A stretch of 29,070 bases of DNA from an uncultured Colwellia sp. GTDB taxonomy: Bacteria; Pseudomonadota; Gammaproteobacteria; Enterobacterales; Alteromonadaceae. Position numbers and translations under genes: made by a program. Location of the stretch: contig CAJWBY010000040.1 in the NCBI GenBank assembly GCA_913020705.1, positions 1 to 29,070 of the forward strand, written 5' to 3'. The notes beneath the pieces were generated by a model. The model was not told where the DNA came from. It saw only the letters and a list, made by a program, of their open reading frames with translations, and did not search any database. Positions 1 through 9,050 of the stretch are shown here, piece after piece. The first letter of the stretch is position 1. Each line of letters opens with the position of its first letter.

Positions 1-240
1 TAATTTTGCTTCTATTTCTGCAAGTTTATTTTCTAAGTCTGCAAGTTTTTCACGAGTTTTTAGTAATACTTGTGTCTGCACATCAAACTCTTCACGAGAA
101 ACCACGTCAAGTTGTGATAATTTACGTTGTAAAACGACTTTGGTTTTTTCTTCAATATCATTTGCTATATCTTTGAATTTAGGTGGAATAGCATCAGTTA
201 CTTGTTTTGCAATTTCTTCAATTTTTTTAGCGTTAAACAT
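1..240 (-). CDS. ubiK: UbiK-type ubiquinone biosynthesis accessory factor (5' part; gene runs off the left edge)
   Basis: Reading leftward from an ATG at 240, 80 codons are open to the window edge, so the gene is cut at its 3' end. The product begins MFNAKKIEEIAKQ, followed by an IPP motif and a KFKDIANDIE stretch. The family is UbiK/YqiC (BMFP, membrane fusogenic), usually about 80-100 residues. Residues ~55-80 form a charged heptad-like helix (KLADLENKLAEIEAKL), the coiled coil by which UbiK is known to trimerise and associate with UbiJ. UbiK is an accessory factor for aerobic ubiquinone biosynthesis that works with UbiJ and the lipid-bound Ubi enzyme complex. The start has a possible GGA ribosome site 8-9 bases upstream. 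The gene is divergent from rep, with a 137-base gap. Identification is from sequence pattern and is firm; only the C-terminus is unseen. Confidence 0.9.
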   Translation of the reverse strand, partial: MFNAKKIEEIAKQVTDAIPPKFKDIANDIEEKTKVVLQRKLSQLDVVSREEFDVQTQVLLKTREKLADLENKLAEIEAKL

Positions 241-377
241 TATATTTGTCCATAGTTCACCAATTGACTCATTGTAATGCATTTAATGATTTTTCCAATG
301 GTTAATTATCTATGCGATGCTGATCAAACAAGGTAAAATCAGCGCCCTGAAAAATTATCATATAAAAACTGATCACT

Positions 378-2399
378 ATGAAACTTAACCCTGGACAAAA
401 TGAAGCTGTAAAATATGTTACTGGCCCTTGCTTAGTATTAGCTGGCGCGGGTAGTGGTAAAACAGGGGTTATCTGTAAAAAAATCGCTTACCTTATCGAG
501 AAATGTGATTACAAAGCTCGTAATATTGCAGCTGTAACGTTCACCAATAAAGCCGCACGAGAAATGAAAGAACGTGTAGTTAAAATGATGGATAAAAAAT
601 TAACACGTGGTTTAACTGTTTCTACTTTTCATTCACTTGGTCTTGATATTATTCGTAAAGAAATTAAAACTTTAGGTTACAAGCCCGGTTTTACATTATT
701 TGATGATCAAGACACGCTGTCTTTATTAAAAGAGCTAACACATGAAGAACTTGATGGTGATAAAGACTTACTGAGCAAATTACAAAGCATGATTTCTAAT
801 TGGAAGAATGATTTGTTGTTACCTGATGCAGCCATCAAAATGTCGAGTGATGCTGACACAACAATGTATGCAGAGTTTTATCAGCTGTATCAGAAACACA
901 TGAAAGCTTATAACGCCCTTGATTTTGACGACTTGATTTTAATTCCTACTTTACTACTAAAAAATTTTCCAGAAGTAAAAACGCGATGGCAGAAAAAAAT
1001 TCAGTACCTATTGGTTGATGAATACCAAGATACTAATGCTAGTCAATATGAATTAGTAAAGTTAATAGCGGGAGAAAAAGGGCTGTTAACTGTTGTGGGT
1101 GACGATGATCAGTCTATATATTCATGGCGTGGTGCGAAGCCACAAAACTTAGTGTTACTTGGTCAAGATTTCCCTCAATTAAAGCTGATCAAATTAGAAC
1201 AAAATTACCGTTCAAGTGGTCGTATTCTAAAATGTGCTAATACGTTAATTGCCAATAATCCTCATGTTTACGACAAAGCCTTATTTAGTGAGTTGGCTTA
1301 CGGTGTAGAGTTACGAGTTATTCAAGCAAAAAATGAAGAGCATGAAATTGAGCGTGTTGTTGGAGAATTGATTGGTCACAAGTTCTTAAATAAAAGTAAA
1401 TTTAAAAATTATGCGATTTTATATCGTGGCAATCATCAGTCTCGTTTGTTAGAAAAAGCGTTAATGCTTAACCGTATTCCTTATAAGATTAGTGGGGGAA
1501 CTTCGTTTTTCTCTCGCAGTGAAATTAAAGACATGATGGCGTTTTTACGCGTACTTGTTAATCCTGATGATGACAATGCCTTTTTAAGAATAGTGAATGT
1601 TCCGCGAAGAGAAATTGGACCAACCACTTTAGAAAAATTAGGTAATTACGCGAATATGCGTCAAATAAGTATGTTTGCCGCCAGTTTTGAGTTAGGGCTT
1701 GAGCAGCATTTGACTGGGCGTGGTTTAGTGCATGTACAACGATTTACCCGTTGGTTAGTCGAAACGGGTGATCATGCTGAGCGTGGCGATACCCCTGCAG
1801 TGCTCAGAGCGATGATCCGTGAAATAAACTATGAAGATTGGTTGTATGACACTTCTCCCAGCCCAAAAGCCGCAGAAATGCGCATGAAGAACGTTACTCA
1901 GCTTTTTAGCTGGGTAACAAATATGCTTGAAGGAGATGACGAAGAAGAACCTATGTTATTGCCTGCCATAGTTACCCGTTTAACTCTGCGTGACATGATG
2001 GAACGAGGTGAAGATGAAGATGATGCTGACCAAGTTCAATTGATGACGCTGCATGCTTCTAAAGGGTTAGAGTTCCCGTACGTATTTTTGATTGGTATGG
2101 AAGAAGGTTTACTACCGCACCAGACAAGTATGGACGAAGGTAATGTTGAAGAAGAGCGTCGTTTAGCCTATGTAGGCATTACGCGTGCACAACGTGAATT
2201 AATATTTACTTATGCAAAAGAACGTCGACAATACGGTGAAGTTTCTCGTACCGAAGCTAGTCGGTTCTTGCATGAACTACCGCAAGACGATTTAAGCTGG
2301 GAATTAAGTGAAACGAAAAAAAGCCAAGAGCATAAAGAAAAAACAGCCAAAATGGGTGTCGCTAGTATGCGTGAAATGTTAAAAAACAAAAAAAAATAG
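378..2399 (+). CDS. rep: ATP-dependent DNA helicase Rep (UvrD/Rep superfamily 1)
   Basis: At 673 residues this equals the length of E. coli Rep. All superfamily 1A motifs are visible in order: Walker A AGAGSGKT (residues 22-29), motif Ia VTFTNKAA (~53-60), Walker B DEYQD (D214/E215, as in E. coli Rep), motif [15 protein letters not shown], motif IV EQNYRSS, motif [13 protein letters not shown] and motif [13 protein letters not shown]. Rep is a 3'-5' DNA translocase that clears proteins ahead of the replication fork. In E. coli its C-terminal tail binds DnaB; the tail here ends lysine-rich ([10 protein letters not shown]), consistent with that role but not proof of it. Rep is favoured over UvrD by the length and the short tail. 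The gene ends tail-to-tail with the receiver gene, 11 bases apart, with no room for a separate terminator hairpin. The ribosome site is weak. Confidence 0.95.
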   Translation: MKLNPGQNEAVKYVTGPCLVLAGAGSGKTGVICKKIAYLIEKCDYKARNIAAVTFTNKAAREMKERVVKMMDKKLTRGLTVSTFHSLGLDIIRKEIKTLGYKPGFTLFDDQDTLSLLKELTHEELDGDKDLLSKLQSMISNWKNDLLLPDAAIKMSSDADTTMYAEFYQLYQKHMKAYNALDFDDLILIPTLLLKNFPEVKTRWQKKIQYLLVDEYQDTNASQYELVKLIAGEKGLLTVVGDDDQSIYSWRGAKPQNLVLLGQDFPQLKLIKLEQNYRSSGRILKCANTLIANNPHVYDKALFSELAYGVELRVIQAKNEEHEIERVVGELIGHKFLNKSKFKNYAILYRGNHQSRLLEKALMLNRIPYKISGGTSFFSRSEIKDMMAFLRVLVNPDDDNAFLRIVNVPRREIGPTTLEKLGNYANMRQISMFAASFELGLEQHLTGRGLVHVQRFTRWLVETGDHAERGDTPAVLRAMIREINYEDWLYDTSPSPKAAEMRMKNVTQLFSWVTNMLEGDDEEEPMLLPAIVTRLTLRDMMERGEDEDDADQVQLMTLHASKGLEFPYVFLIGMEEGLLPHQTSMDEGNVEEERRLAYVGITRAQRELIFTYAKERRQYGEVSRTEASRFLHELPQDDLSWELSETKKSQEHKEKTAKMGVASMREMLKNKKK

Positions 2400-2410
2400 T
2401 GATTTCAAAT

Positions 2411-2803
2411 TTAAGAATCTAAACAAGTGTCGATGATTTTTTTCAAGGTGAGCAAACTAACAGGTTTTTGTAAAATATGCCTAATGCCTATTTTCTTGGT
2501 TGATTCCGCGTGAATTACTTCGCTGGCTCCAGTTAATAATATAATGGGTAAGGTAGGCACGTGAGCTAAAAGGGCAATACTAAGTTCAGTACCTGTCATG
2601 TTGGGCATTGCTTGATCAGTAATAACTAAATCAAAGGGGCTTTCGCTTTGTTCAAAGGCTCTTAGAGCGGAAACGCCATCTCCACATACTATTGAATTAA
2701 AACCATAATCATTTAAAAATTCTTGATAGAGTGATGTGATGAGCGCTTCATCATCAACAATTAAAATATGTTTCCCTGACTCTGTCATCATATTGTTTAC
2801 CAC
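2411..2803 (-). CDS. Stand-alone response regulator receiver protein (CheY-like, no output domain)
   Basis: A single receiver domain fills the whole protein (130 residues from a GTG at 2803). The acidic pair D17/D18, phospho-acceptor D63 in LVITDQAMPNMTG, switch T91 and conserved K113 (LQKPVS) are all present, so phosphorylation should be possible. There is no DNA-binding, GGDEF or other output domain. Two ATGs at 2791 and 2788 are alternative starts; none of the three has a strong ribosome site, and the domain itself begins around KHILIVDDE. The gene lies 20 bases downstream of the ubiB stop on the same strand, so it probably shares the ubiE-ubiJ-ubiB transcript. No kinase is adjacent. The only histidine kinase in the window is at 15177-17222 and has no receiver of its own; pairing the two would be speculation. 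Its function is unknown beyond phosphorelay. Confidence 0.85.
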   Translation of the reverse strand: MVNNMMTESGKHILIVDDEALITSLYQEFLNDYGFNSIVCGDGVSALRAFEQSESPFDLVITDQAMPNMTGTELSIALLAHVPTLPIILLTGASEVIHAESTKKIGIRHILQKPVSLLTLKKIIDTCLDS

Positions 2804-2823
2804 ATTTAATCGTCGTTAATTTG

Positions 2824-4389
2824 TTAGCTAAATATTATCGCTAAACAGATTGTTATGGACCCCACTAGAATACTATAAACAATTTTTTGAGTATTATTAT
2901 GATTTTGTTGTTTAATATCTTTCAGTAACAAAACTTGCTGTTGATGAGACTCTTTTCCTAGCTTTAAATAGTCATAAACAAGATCAGGTATTTCTGGTAA
3001 CTTTTCATTCCAAAAAGGAAGGTTATCTTTAACCTTTTTGAATACCGCTTTCACGCCCATTTGTTCTTTCACCCAATTTTCTAAGTAAGGTTTTGCGGTT
3101 TGCCATAAATCAAGCTGAGGGTAAAGTTGACGGCCTAAACCCTCAATGTAAAGTAAAGTTTTTTGTAATAAAACCAATTGAGGTTGCACTTCCATATTGA
3201 ATCGTCTTGCGGTGTTAAATAAACTCACCAATACTTGGCCGAAAGATATTTCTGCTAAAGGTTTGTTAAATATTGGCTCACACACGGTACGAATTGCAAA
3301 CTCAAATTCATCAACACTCGTATCAATTGGTACCCAGCCAGAATCTACATGAAGTTCTGCAACTTTTCGATAATCTCTATTAAAAAAGGCAACAAAATTT
3401 TCAGCTAAATAACGTTTGTCTTCACGGTTTAATGTGCCACAAATGCCAAAATCTATCGCTATCCATGTTGGATCTGCAGGGTTAGTTGCATCAACAAAAA
3501 CGTTACCAGGATGCATATCAGCATGAAAAAAACTGTCACGGAAAACTTGCGTGAAAAATACTTCTACGCCGCGCTCAGCAAGTGATTTCATATCTACACC
3601 CAGCTGTTGAAGAGTTTCTATTTCTCCTACGCCAATGCCATCAATTCGTTCCATAACCATAACGTTTTCATGGCTGAACTCACTGTAGATCTCAGGTACG
3701 AATAATACATTATCACTAGTATTACCTTGTGAAAAATTGTGTTTTAACAAGGTTGCATTAGCCGCTTCTCGGTTTAGGTCAAGCTCATCAATAATGGTTT
3801 TACGGTATTCATTTACGACTTCTTTCGGGCGTAATCGTTTACCGTCTGGTAAGAGTTTAGAGACAATGTCAGCGAAAAGTGACATCACTTTTACGTCAGC
3901 TAGAATGATGTCAGTAATGTTTGGGCGTAGAACCTTAAGAACAACTTCGTGAGATTGTCCGTTTTGTAATAACGTGGCAGTATGCACCTGTGCAATTGAC
4001 GCTGAAGCTAATGGTTGCGTATCAAAATCGATAAAGTGTTTATTAAATATTTCTTCACCGATGGCCTCCAAAATAATATTCTTCGCTAAATCTCCATCAA
4101 AAGCTGGCACTTGATCTTGCAAAAGTGCAAGTTCGCTAGCGAAGTCATCAGTAAGGAGGTCACGTCGGGTTGAAAGCATTTGCCCAAACTTTACAAACAC
4201 CGGGCCTAAAGATTCTATTGCCAATCGAAGACGAAGGGCAGAGGTTTTATCTTTATGTTTATTACGTAACCAGAATAAACTAAAACGAATAAGTTTAGCG
4301 TACCAAGGTAGCAGATGGCTTGGGATCAGCTCATCAACACCAAATTGGAGAAATTTTTTAATAATGCGATAAAGTCGAAAACTGCTCAC
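2824..4389 (-). CDS. ubiB: UbiB, atypical protein kinase-like ATPase required for ubiquinone biosynthesis
   Basis: This is a 521-residue ABC1/ADCK/UbiB family protein; the E. coli protein is 546, and the difference lies in the C-terminus. Visible are the family-specific KxGQ motif (KFGQ, 67-70), the Ala-rich loop [11 protein letters not shown] (~126-136) that replaces the kinase P-loop, the ATP-site lysine K152 in VLKVLRP, the MERIDG motif (~246-251), the catalytic-loop motif HADMHPGN (D291, N296) and the DFG aspartate D313. The C-terminus has a hydrophobic segment (~502-521) that should anchor it in the inner membrane. UbiB is thought to use ATPase activity to extract or present lipid intermediates of ubiquinone. 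The GTG start is supported by an AAGGA site 5 bases upstream. It follows ubiJ by 15 bases, matching the ubiE-ubiJ-ubiB order in E. coli. Confidence 0.95.
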   Translation of the reverse strand: MSSFRLYRIIKKFLQFGVDELIPSHLLPWYAKLIRFSLFWLRNKHKDKTSALRLRLAIESLGPVFVKFGQMLSTRRDLLTDDFASELALLQDQVPAFDGDLAKNIILEAIGEEIFNKHFIDFDTQPLASASIAQVHTATLLQNGQSHEVVLKVLRPNITDIILADVKVMSLFADIVSKLLPDGKRLRPKEVVNEYRKTIIDELDLNREAANATLLKHNFSQGNTSDNVLFVPEIYSEFSHENVMVMERIDGIGVGEIETLQQLGVDMKSLAERGVEVFFTQVFRDSFFHADMHPGNVFVDATNPADPTWIAIDFGICGTLNREDKRYLAENFVAFFNRDYRKVAELHVDSGWVPIDTSVDEFEFAIRTVCEPIFNKPLAEISFGQVLVSLFNTARRFNMEVQPQLVLLQKTLLYIEGLGRQLYPQLDLWQTAKPYLENWVKEQMGVKAVFKKVKDNLPFWNEKLPEIPDLVYDYLKLGKESHQQQVLLLKDIKQQNHNNTQKIVYSILVGSITICLAIIFS

Positions 4390-4404
4390 AATGTTCCTTG
4401 GAAA

Positions 4405-5049
4405 TTAGGTTGAAGTTGAGATGTTAGCTTTGTCAGCAATTTTTTGAATACGCTCAGATATAATATCTACTTGCCTAGCTATATCGGATACTTGTCGGCT
4501 AAAATCATGTACTTGACTTGAAGTAACAACTAAGCGTTTTTCATGAACTAGCCATTCGCTAGCGTCTGCTTGTATTTGTTGGGTAGCAAAGTTGAATTTT
4601 TTGGCTAAATTTTTACCGAATTGGGATAGTTTATACGTTGGGATATCGCCAATGTGTTTAGCTATTTCGCTTTGCCAGTCAATTTCTAATGACTCAGCGA
4701 TATTTGCAAACAACTGAGCCACTTTTATGTCCCCTTGAACATCAAGTTTTTCTTGTTTAATCAGTTCGGTAATCTGTTGTTCTTTTTTTAGTTCGAGTAA
4801 AGTTTTTACACTCGTATTAACCGTACAATCGCTGCGTTCAGTTAAACTGGTGACTAAAAAATTATTTTCATTAATTGAAAAACTGAGTGGAAAACCTAGT
4901 TCAGTTAATAAAATGGTTAATGTTTTTTGTTCTAAAGCACTTAAAACATTATTACCATTAATATTAAGCGCCAACGCTTGATTAACGGCAAACTCAATTG
5001 TTGAACATAACGTTTGTTGAAACATTAACTGTGAGCTAATTTTGGTCAC
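4405..5049 (-). CDS. ubiJ: UbiJ, SCP2-domain ubiquinone biosynthesis accessory factor
   Basis: A 214-residue protein (E. coli UbiJ is 201) sits between ubiE and ubiB, the diagnostic position for ubiJ. The N-terminal ~110 residues fit the SCP2-like lipid-binding fold (LDVQGDIKVAQLFANIAESLEIDW is its recognisable end). The C-terminal part is helical and ends in heptad-like ISERIQKIADKA, the kind of region through which UbiJ contacts UbiK. UbiJ organises the soluble Ubi complex and binds its lipid intermediates. Translation starts at a GTG only 2 bases after the ubiE stop with no good ribosome site of its own, so translational coupling to ubiE is likely. Sequence conservation of this family is low; the call leans on gene order as well as on the SCP2 pattern. 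Confidence 0.9.
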   Translation of the reverse strand: MTKISSQLMFQQTLCSTIEFAVNQALALNINGNNVLSALEQKTLTILLTELGFPLSFSINENNFLVTSLTERSDCTVNTSVKTLLELKKEQQITELIKQEKLDVQGDIKVAQLFANIAESLEIDWQSEIAKHIGDIPTYKLSQFGKNLAKKFNFATQQIQADASEWLVHEKRLVVTSSQVHDFSRQVSDIARQVDIISERIQKIADKANISTST

Positions 5050-5051
5050 GA

Positions 5052-5843
5052 TTAAAACTTATAGCCTTTATGCAGAGCAACGACACCACCCGTTAAATTT
5101 TTGAAACTCGTTTGTTCGAATCCAGCTGTGTCCATCATGTCTTTTAATGTATCTTGATCGGGGTGCATGCGAATTGATTCAGCTAAATATTGATAGCTAT
5201 CGCCATCTTTAGCCACTAACTCACCCATCTTAGGAAGTATGTTAAATGAGTAGAAATCATAAGCTTTGCTGACAATTTCGTGCTCTGGCTTTGAAAATTC
5301 TAATACTAATAATCGACCACCTGGCTTTAATACGCGGTATATAGAGCGAAGGGCCATGTCTTTATCAGTTACATTACGCAAACCAAAAGCGATAGTGACA
5401 ATATCAAAAGTATTATCTTCGAAAGGTAAATATTGAGCATTGGCTTGAACGTATTCAATATTTTGCACTAAACCTTTATCACGTAATTTATCTCGGCCAA
5501 CATTAAGCATTGAACTGTTAATATCAGCAAGAATCACTTTACCTTCACGACCAACAAGTTGAGAAAACTTAGCGGTTAAATCACCGGTTCCGCCAGCTAA
5601 ATCAAGTACTTTATTACCTGGGCGTACACCACTTGCATCAATAGTGAATCGTTTCCATAAACGATGAATGCCAAAAGACATTAAATCATTCATTACATCA
5701 TATTGTGCAGCGACAGAATGAAAGACACTGGCAACTTTCGACTCTTTTTCGTTTTTTTCTATTGTTTGGTAGCCAAAATGCGTAGTGGTATCACTTGAAG
5801 CGTTTGACTCATTTTCTTGATGATTATCTTGTTGAGCTGGCAT
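5052..5843 (-). CDS. ubiE: UbiE, demethylmenaquinol/2-methoxy-6-polyprenyl-1,4-benzoquinol C-methyltransferase
   Basis: At 263 residues it is slightly longer than the E. coli enzyme (251), owing to a polar Gln/Asn/Ser-rich N-terminal extension (first ~22 residues). SAM-binding motif I is [12 protein letters not shown] (79-90), with the acidic end of strand 2 at ADINSSML (~106-113). Both UbiE signatures are present: [17 protein letters not shown] (48-64) and [17 protein letters not shown] (170-186). It methylates the benzoquinol ring in ubiquinone synthesis and demethylmenaquinol in menaquinone synthesis. It is the first gene of the leftward ubiE-ubiJ-ubiB(-receiver) series. The ATG at 5843 has only a weak ribosome site. 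The gene is divergent from the lipoprotein-protease pair across 206 bases. Confidence 0.96.
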   Translation of the reverse strand: MPAQQDNHQENESNASSDTTTHFGYQTIEKNEKESKVASVFHSVAAQYDVMNDLMSFGIHRLWKRFTIDASGVRPGNKVLDLAGGTGDLTAKFSQLVGREGKVILADINSSMLNVGRDKLRDKGLVQNIEYVQANAQYLPFEDNTFDIVTIAFGLRNVTDKDMALRSIYRVLKPGGRLLVLEFSKPEHEIVSKAYDFYSFNILPKMGELVAKDGDSYQYLAESIRMHPDQDTLKDMMDTAGFEQTSFKNLTGGVVALHKGYKF

Positions 5844-6049
5844 CTAACATTCACTTATCACTAAAATTACTAACAGTTTACCGCATTTTTTGAGAATTAT
5901 TAACACCTGAAATCAAGTGATGATATTTTTTATCTATCGCGCAGTGTTCTATTGTTTTCAATACGCTGTTATTTATGTTGCGGCTAAACTTTATCCGTTA
6001 ATTAATATGCTGTATTATGGTTAACAATATTTTAACAGGCGGTGGTGTT

Positions 6050-6325
6050 ATGAAATTTTATTTATTTGGTATCATTCTCTTATTGCAAGGATGTCAGCAA
6101 ACTTCTGAGCAATTAAGCATTCAAGATGTGGATGAAAAGGTTGTAAAAAATAAAATAATTTGCCAAAAATCAACAACTCCGCCACTTAAAAATACTGAAA
6201 AATTAAAAGAGATGTTAATTGCCAGCGGTAAAATTGATGCCTCATTATCCAATGAAGATATACATCAAGCAGTAAAAGCGTATATCCGTAAAAAAAATTC
6301 AACATTTAAAAATTGTACAAAGTAA
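6050..6325 (+). CDS. Small predicted lipoprotein carrying a module shared with the adjacent M6 protease
   Basis: I do not recognise a named family. The likely start is the ATG at 6050 (91 residues), preceded by GGCGGTGGTGTT; an in-frame upstream ATG at 6017 would add 11 residues before the signal peptide. The N-terminus MKFYLFGIILLLQGC is a lipoprotein signal with a lipobox-like LQGC, placing the acylated cysteine at C15. Two further cysteines, C38 and C89, could form a disulphide in the periplasm. Residues 47-82 align without gaps to residues 40-75 of the protease encoded 22 bases downstream (10 of 36 identical, about 8 more conservative), best seen as NEDIHQAVKAYIRKK against NEQKQRALTSYLAKK. 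A role as inhibitor, chaperone or anchor of the protease is inferred. The two genes are almost certainly co-transcribed. Confidence 0.75.
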   Translation: MKFYLFGIILLLQGCQQTSEQLSIQDVDEKVVKNKIICQKSTTPPLKNTEKLKEMLIASGKIDASLSNEDIHQAVKAYIRKKNSTFKNCTK

Positions 6326-6347
6326 GCATTCATACGTAGGAAAACAC

Positions 6348-8990
6348 ATGAAGATAATATGTTTAATAAGTTTGTTAATTTTGAGCTGCAGCTTATTGTT
6401 ACAAGCAGAAAGCATTGATGAATTTAAAAAGCTCTCTCAGCGTTCACCGACAGACGCGGGTGTGATCAATAAAGAACGGATCCTCTATTGGTTAGAAAAA
6501 AGAGGTGAGTTGTCGAAAAACGCAACCAATGAACAAAAGCAACGAGCACTCACAAGTTATCTAGCTAAAAAATCGTTTGAACCTCAACCCTTACCTTCGG
6601 TCTTAGCGAAAAAAGTGTCAGCAACTGAACGTTTCAGTAGCCGTGAATTTCGTGAAAACATGAGTTTTAATAACGAATTGAAAAAAACTCAAGTGGCACA
6701 TTCTTTATTACAAAAAACGCCAGCTGTTCAAGTCGAAACGACGGTTAATGTTTTAGCAATATTAGTCGATTTCAATGACCTTAAGCATGATAATAATGGT
6801 ATAGAGCCAAGCGATACGGGTATGTATTATCCGAGTTATCCATTGGAACATTATAATGAGCTTTTATTTTCTTCTACTGGATTTGAGGGGCCTTCTGGAC
6901 AGAATATAGAATCGGCTTTTCAATATTATCAACACGAGTCAGGACAACAATTCTTTTTTGCAGGGCAAGTTAATGATTGGGTAACTGCGGCCAATGATGC
7001 GAGCTATTACGGGGGAAATGACGAAGAAACAGAGAGCGATAAAAATGTTAAGGATCTTGTTATTGAGGCTGTGACACTACTTGTTGCTAATGGCTTAAAT
7101 TTAACCGAGTACGATAAAACAGATTTGTTTGATTTTGACGGAGACGGCAATGTTAATGAGCCAGATGGCATCATTGATCATATTATGCTTTTTCATTCCA
7201 GTATTGGTGAGGAAGCGGGTGGTGGAAATTTAGCAGAAGATGCTATCTGGTCACATCGTAGTTTTGTTTTTAATGACGCAGGTACTCAGGCGGCAACTAT
7301 TCCTGGATCAGATATTAAAGCGTTTGGTTATACCATTAATCCTATCGATGCTGCTCCGGGTGTTGTTGTACATGAATTTGGTCATGATTTAGGTTTACTC
7401 GACGAATACGATATTGATAGTAGTGATATCGGTGCACCTGTATCTGAATGGTCAGTAATGGCTTCAGGTTCCTGGTTAGGGAGTCCGGCAGGTACTCGTC
7501 CATCTGCTTTTAGCCCATTAGCGCGTGATTATTTACAAGAACGCTATCAAGGTAATTGGATTAACCAATATGAAATCGATTTCAGCACGTTAAGTAATGA
7601 AAATATTTCTTTAGTGAGTACGGTTGACCATACTGCGGTTAACCAAATTAAAGTCAATTTGCCACCATTACAATTAGAGTTCCCTGCTGCTTATGCTGGC
7701 GAATATCAGTTTTATTCTAATAAAGGCGATATGTTAGAAAACAGCCTATCATTTACTGTCGACTTACCAGCAGGCACCTCTGCACTCTCGATGAAAGCGC
7801 GTTGGGAAATTGAGGAAGATTACGATTACTTGCAAGTGTTGGTAAACAATACGGTGATAAAAGGAAATCATACTAAAAATAATAACCCTTATTTTCCTAC
7901 CATAGGAGAATATGTCAGTGGTAACTCAGCGGATATATTAGGTGCAGAAGGTGACTTAAAGTGGGTTGATTTAACATTTGACCTTTCTAGCTTCGCTGGT
8001 CAAAGAATCATCATTAAAATTAACTATATTACTGACCAAGCAGTCGGCGGATATGGTTTTGTAACAGATGAAATAAAAGTAACTAATGGTGTAAACGATA
8101 TCACTACGATTGATGGTGAAACTGCAAATCAGGTAACACTGGATGGTTTTAGCCGTTTATCTAATAGTATTGATGGTTTATCACATAACTACTACGTACA
8201 GTTACGTAGTCATACTAGTGTTGATAGCCATTTGAGTAATGCTGGTTATGATGCCGGCGTTTTAGTTTGGTATCGTAACGATAATATTTTTGACAATAAA
8301 GTGGATGAGCATGCAGGCGAGTTATTTATAGGTGTTGTTGATGCAGATCAAAACCTTGTCAAATCATCAGATGGAAGCATACGAAGTTCATATGCTCAGA
8401 TTCACGATGCAGCTTTTAGTTTATACGATCAAAATGTATTTAGGGAAGATGATCACAGTGTAGCGTCAAGTCTATTTAGTGATGCTAATGATTATTCCTC
8501 ACCAGAACAGCCTGAGTCTGGATTGATTCTACCAAAACTTGATTTTAGCATGAGGGTAGATTTACAAAGTTCTGATAGTGCATCTGCGACAGTTACACTT
8601 TCAAGTTCTAGCGAGCCTTCTGATTTAACTGCGTCATTCTCTCATTCAGCGGATGAATTGGTAGTAAACTTTATCTCATCTGTAACAGGGGGTGATCAGC
8701 AATACACTTACGCTTGGAGTTTTGGAGATAATAGTAACAACACTGTGCAAAACCCCGTTCACACGTATGCTGAGGCAGGAAGCTATAACGTTGATTTAAT
8801 CGTCACTGACAGTACAGGCGTTAGTATTAAAACCACGAGTAACGTTACAGTAGAAGTAACACCTGTCGTTGTAGTTGTTGTACCAACTCCAGCACCAACT
8901 TCTGATAAAGTACAAAGTTCAAGTGGAGGAGGAACAATAAGTTTTGGTTTGTTATTGGGGTTGTGTCTTGTGAGAATGATTAGAAAATAA
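6348..8990 (+). CDS. Secreted M6-family (immune inhibitor A-like) metalloprotease with PKD domain and GlyGly-CTERM tail
   Basis: An 880-residue export-type protease. Residues 1-20 are a signal peptide ending LLLQA. Residues ~21-120 look like a propeptide, whose residues 40-75 resemble the upstream lipoprotein. The catalytic domain has the zinc site HEFGHDLGLLD (H342, E343 general base, H346, D352), typical of M6/InhA enzymes. It is followed by a Met-turn-like SVMASGSW (M371). A calcium-type loop DFDGDGNVNEPDG lies at ~262-275. Beyond ~430 there is an InhA-like beta-rich region. A PKD domain follows (~757-846, core WSFGDNS at 790-796), then a Val/Pro linker. The end is SSSGGG, a hydrophobic helix and a basic RMIRK terminus (857-880), the pattern of the GlyGly-CTERM signal processed by rhombosortase and linked with type II secretion. 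The start has an AGGA ribosome site. Natural substrates are unknown. Confidence 0.92.
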   Translation: MKIICLISLLILSCSLLLQAESIDEFKKLSQRSPTDAGVINKERILYWLEKRGELSKNATNEQKQRALTSYLAKKSFEPQPLPSVLAKKVSATERFSSREFRENMSFNNELKKTQVAHSLLQKTPAVQVETTVNVLAILVDFNDLKHDNNGIEPSDTGMYYPSYPLEHYNELLFSSTGFEGPSGQNIESAFQYYQHESGQQFFFAGQVNDWVTAANDASYYGGNDEETESDKNVKDLVIEAVTLLVANGLNLTEYDKTDLFDFDGDGNVNEPDGIIDHIMLFHSSIGEEAGGGNLAEDAIWSHRSFVFNDAGTQAATIPGSDIKAFGYTINPIDAAPGVVVHEFGHDLGLLDEYDIDSSDIGAPVSEWSVMASGSWLGSPAGTRPSAFSPLARDYLQERYQGNWINQYEIDFSTLSNENISLVSTVDHTAVNQIKVNLPPLQLEFPAAYAGEYQFYSNKGDMLENSLSFTVDLPAGTSALSMKARWEIEEDYDYLQVLVNNTVIKGNHTKNNNPYFPTIGEYVSGNSADILGAEGDLKWVDLTFDLSSFAGQRIIIKINYITDQAVGGYGFVTDEIKVTNGVNDITTIDGETANQVTLDGFSRLSNSIDGLSHNYYVQLRSHTSVDSHLSNAGYDAGVLVWYRNDNIFDNKVDEHAGELFIGVVDADQNLVKSSDGSIRSSYAQIHDAAFSLYDQNVFREDDHSVASSLFSDANDYSSPEQPESGLILPKLDFSMRVDLQSSDSASATVTLSSSSEPSDLTASFSHSADELVVNFISSVTGGDQQYTYAWSFGDNSNNTVQNPVHTYAEAGSYNVDLIVTDSTGVSIKTTSNVTVEVTPVVVVVVPTPAPTSDKVQSSSGGGTISFGLLLGLCLVRMIRK

Positions 8991-9010
8991 TACATCTACT
9001 TTAATATTAT

Positions 9011-9050
9011 CGAATGCTTATCTTTTTATAGAAAGGAAGTTAAGCATTCG
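9011..9050. terminator. Inverted repeat between convergent protease and recG genes, possible bidirectional terminator
   Basis: CGAATGCTTA at 9011-9020 is repeated in perfect inverted orientation as TAAGCATTCG at 9041-9050, with a 20-base spacer. The right arm begins at the recG stop codon. The position between two tail-to-tail genes suits a shared terminator. However, the stem is moderate, the loop is long, and neither strand has a strong T tract straight after the stem, so termination is an inference. Confidence 0.4.

Noticed and set aside
6017..6049. Upstream ATG for the small lipoprotein
   Set aside because: Would place MVNNILTGGGV before an otherwise typical lipoprotein signal peptide; the GGCGGTGGTG stretch serves better as ribosome site for the ATG at 6050.
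6050..8990. Lipoprotein-protease pair as a toxin-antitoxin or toxin-immunity system
   Set aside because: The protease has an ordinary secreted M6 architecture, and nothing indicates toxicity to the producer; shared-module regulation is the simpler reading.
8783..8995. Threonine/valine-rich 70-codon frame on the - strand
   Set aside because: Antisense to the repetitive PKD-linker end of the protease gene; low complexity is a by-product of the Val/Pro linker.
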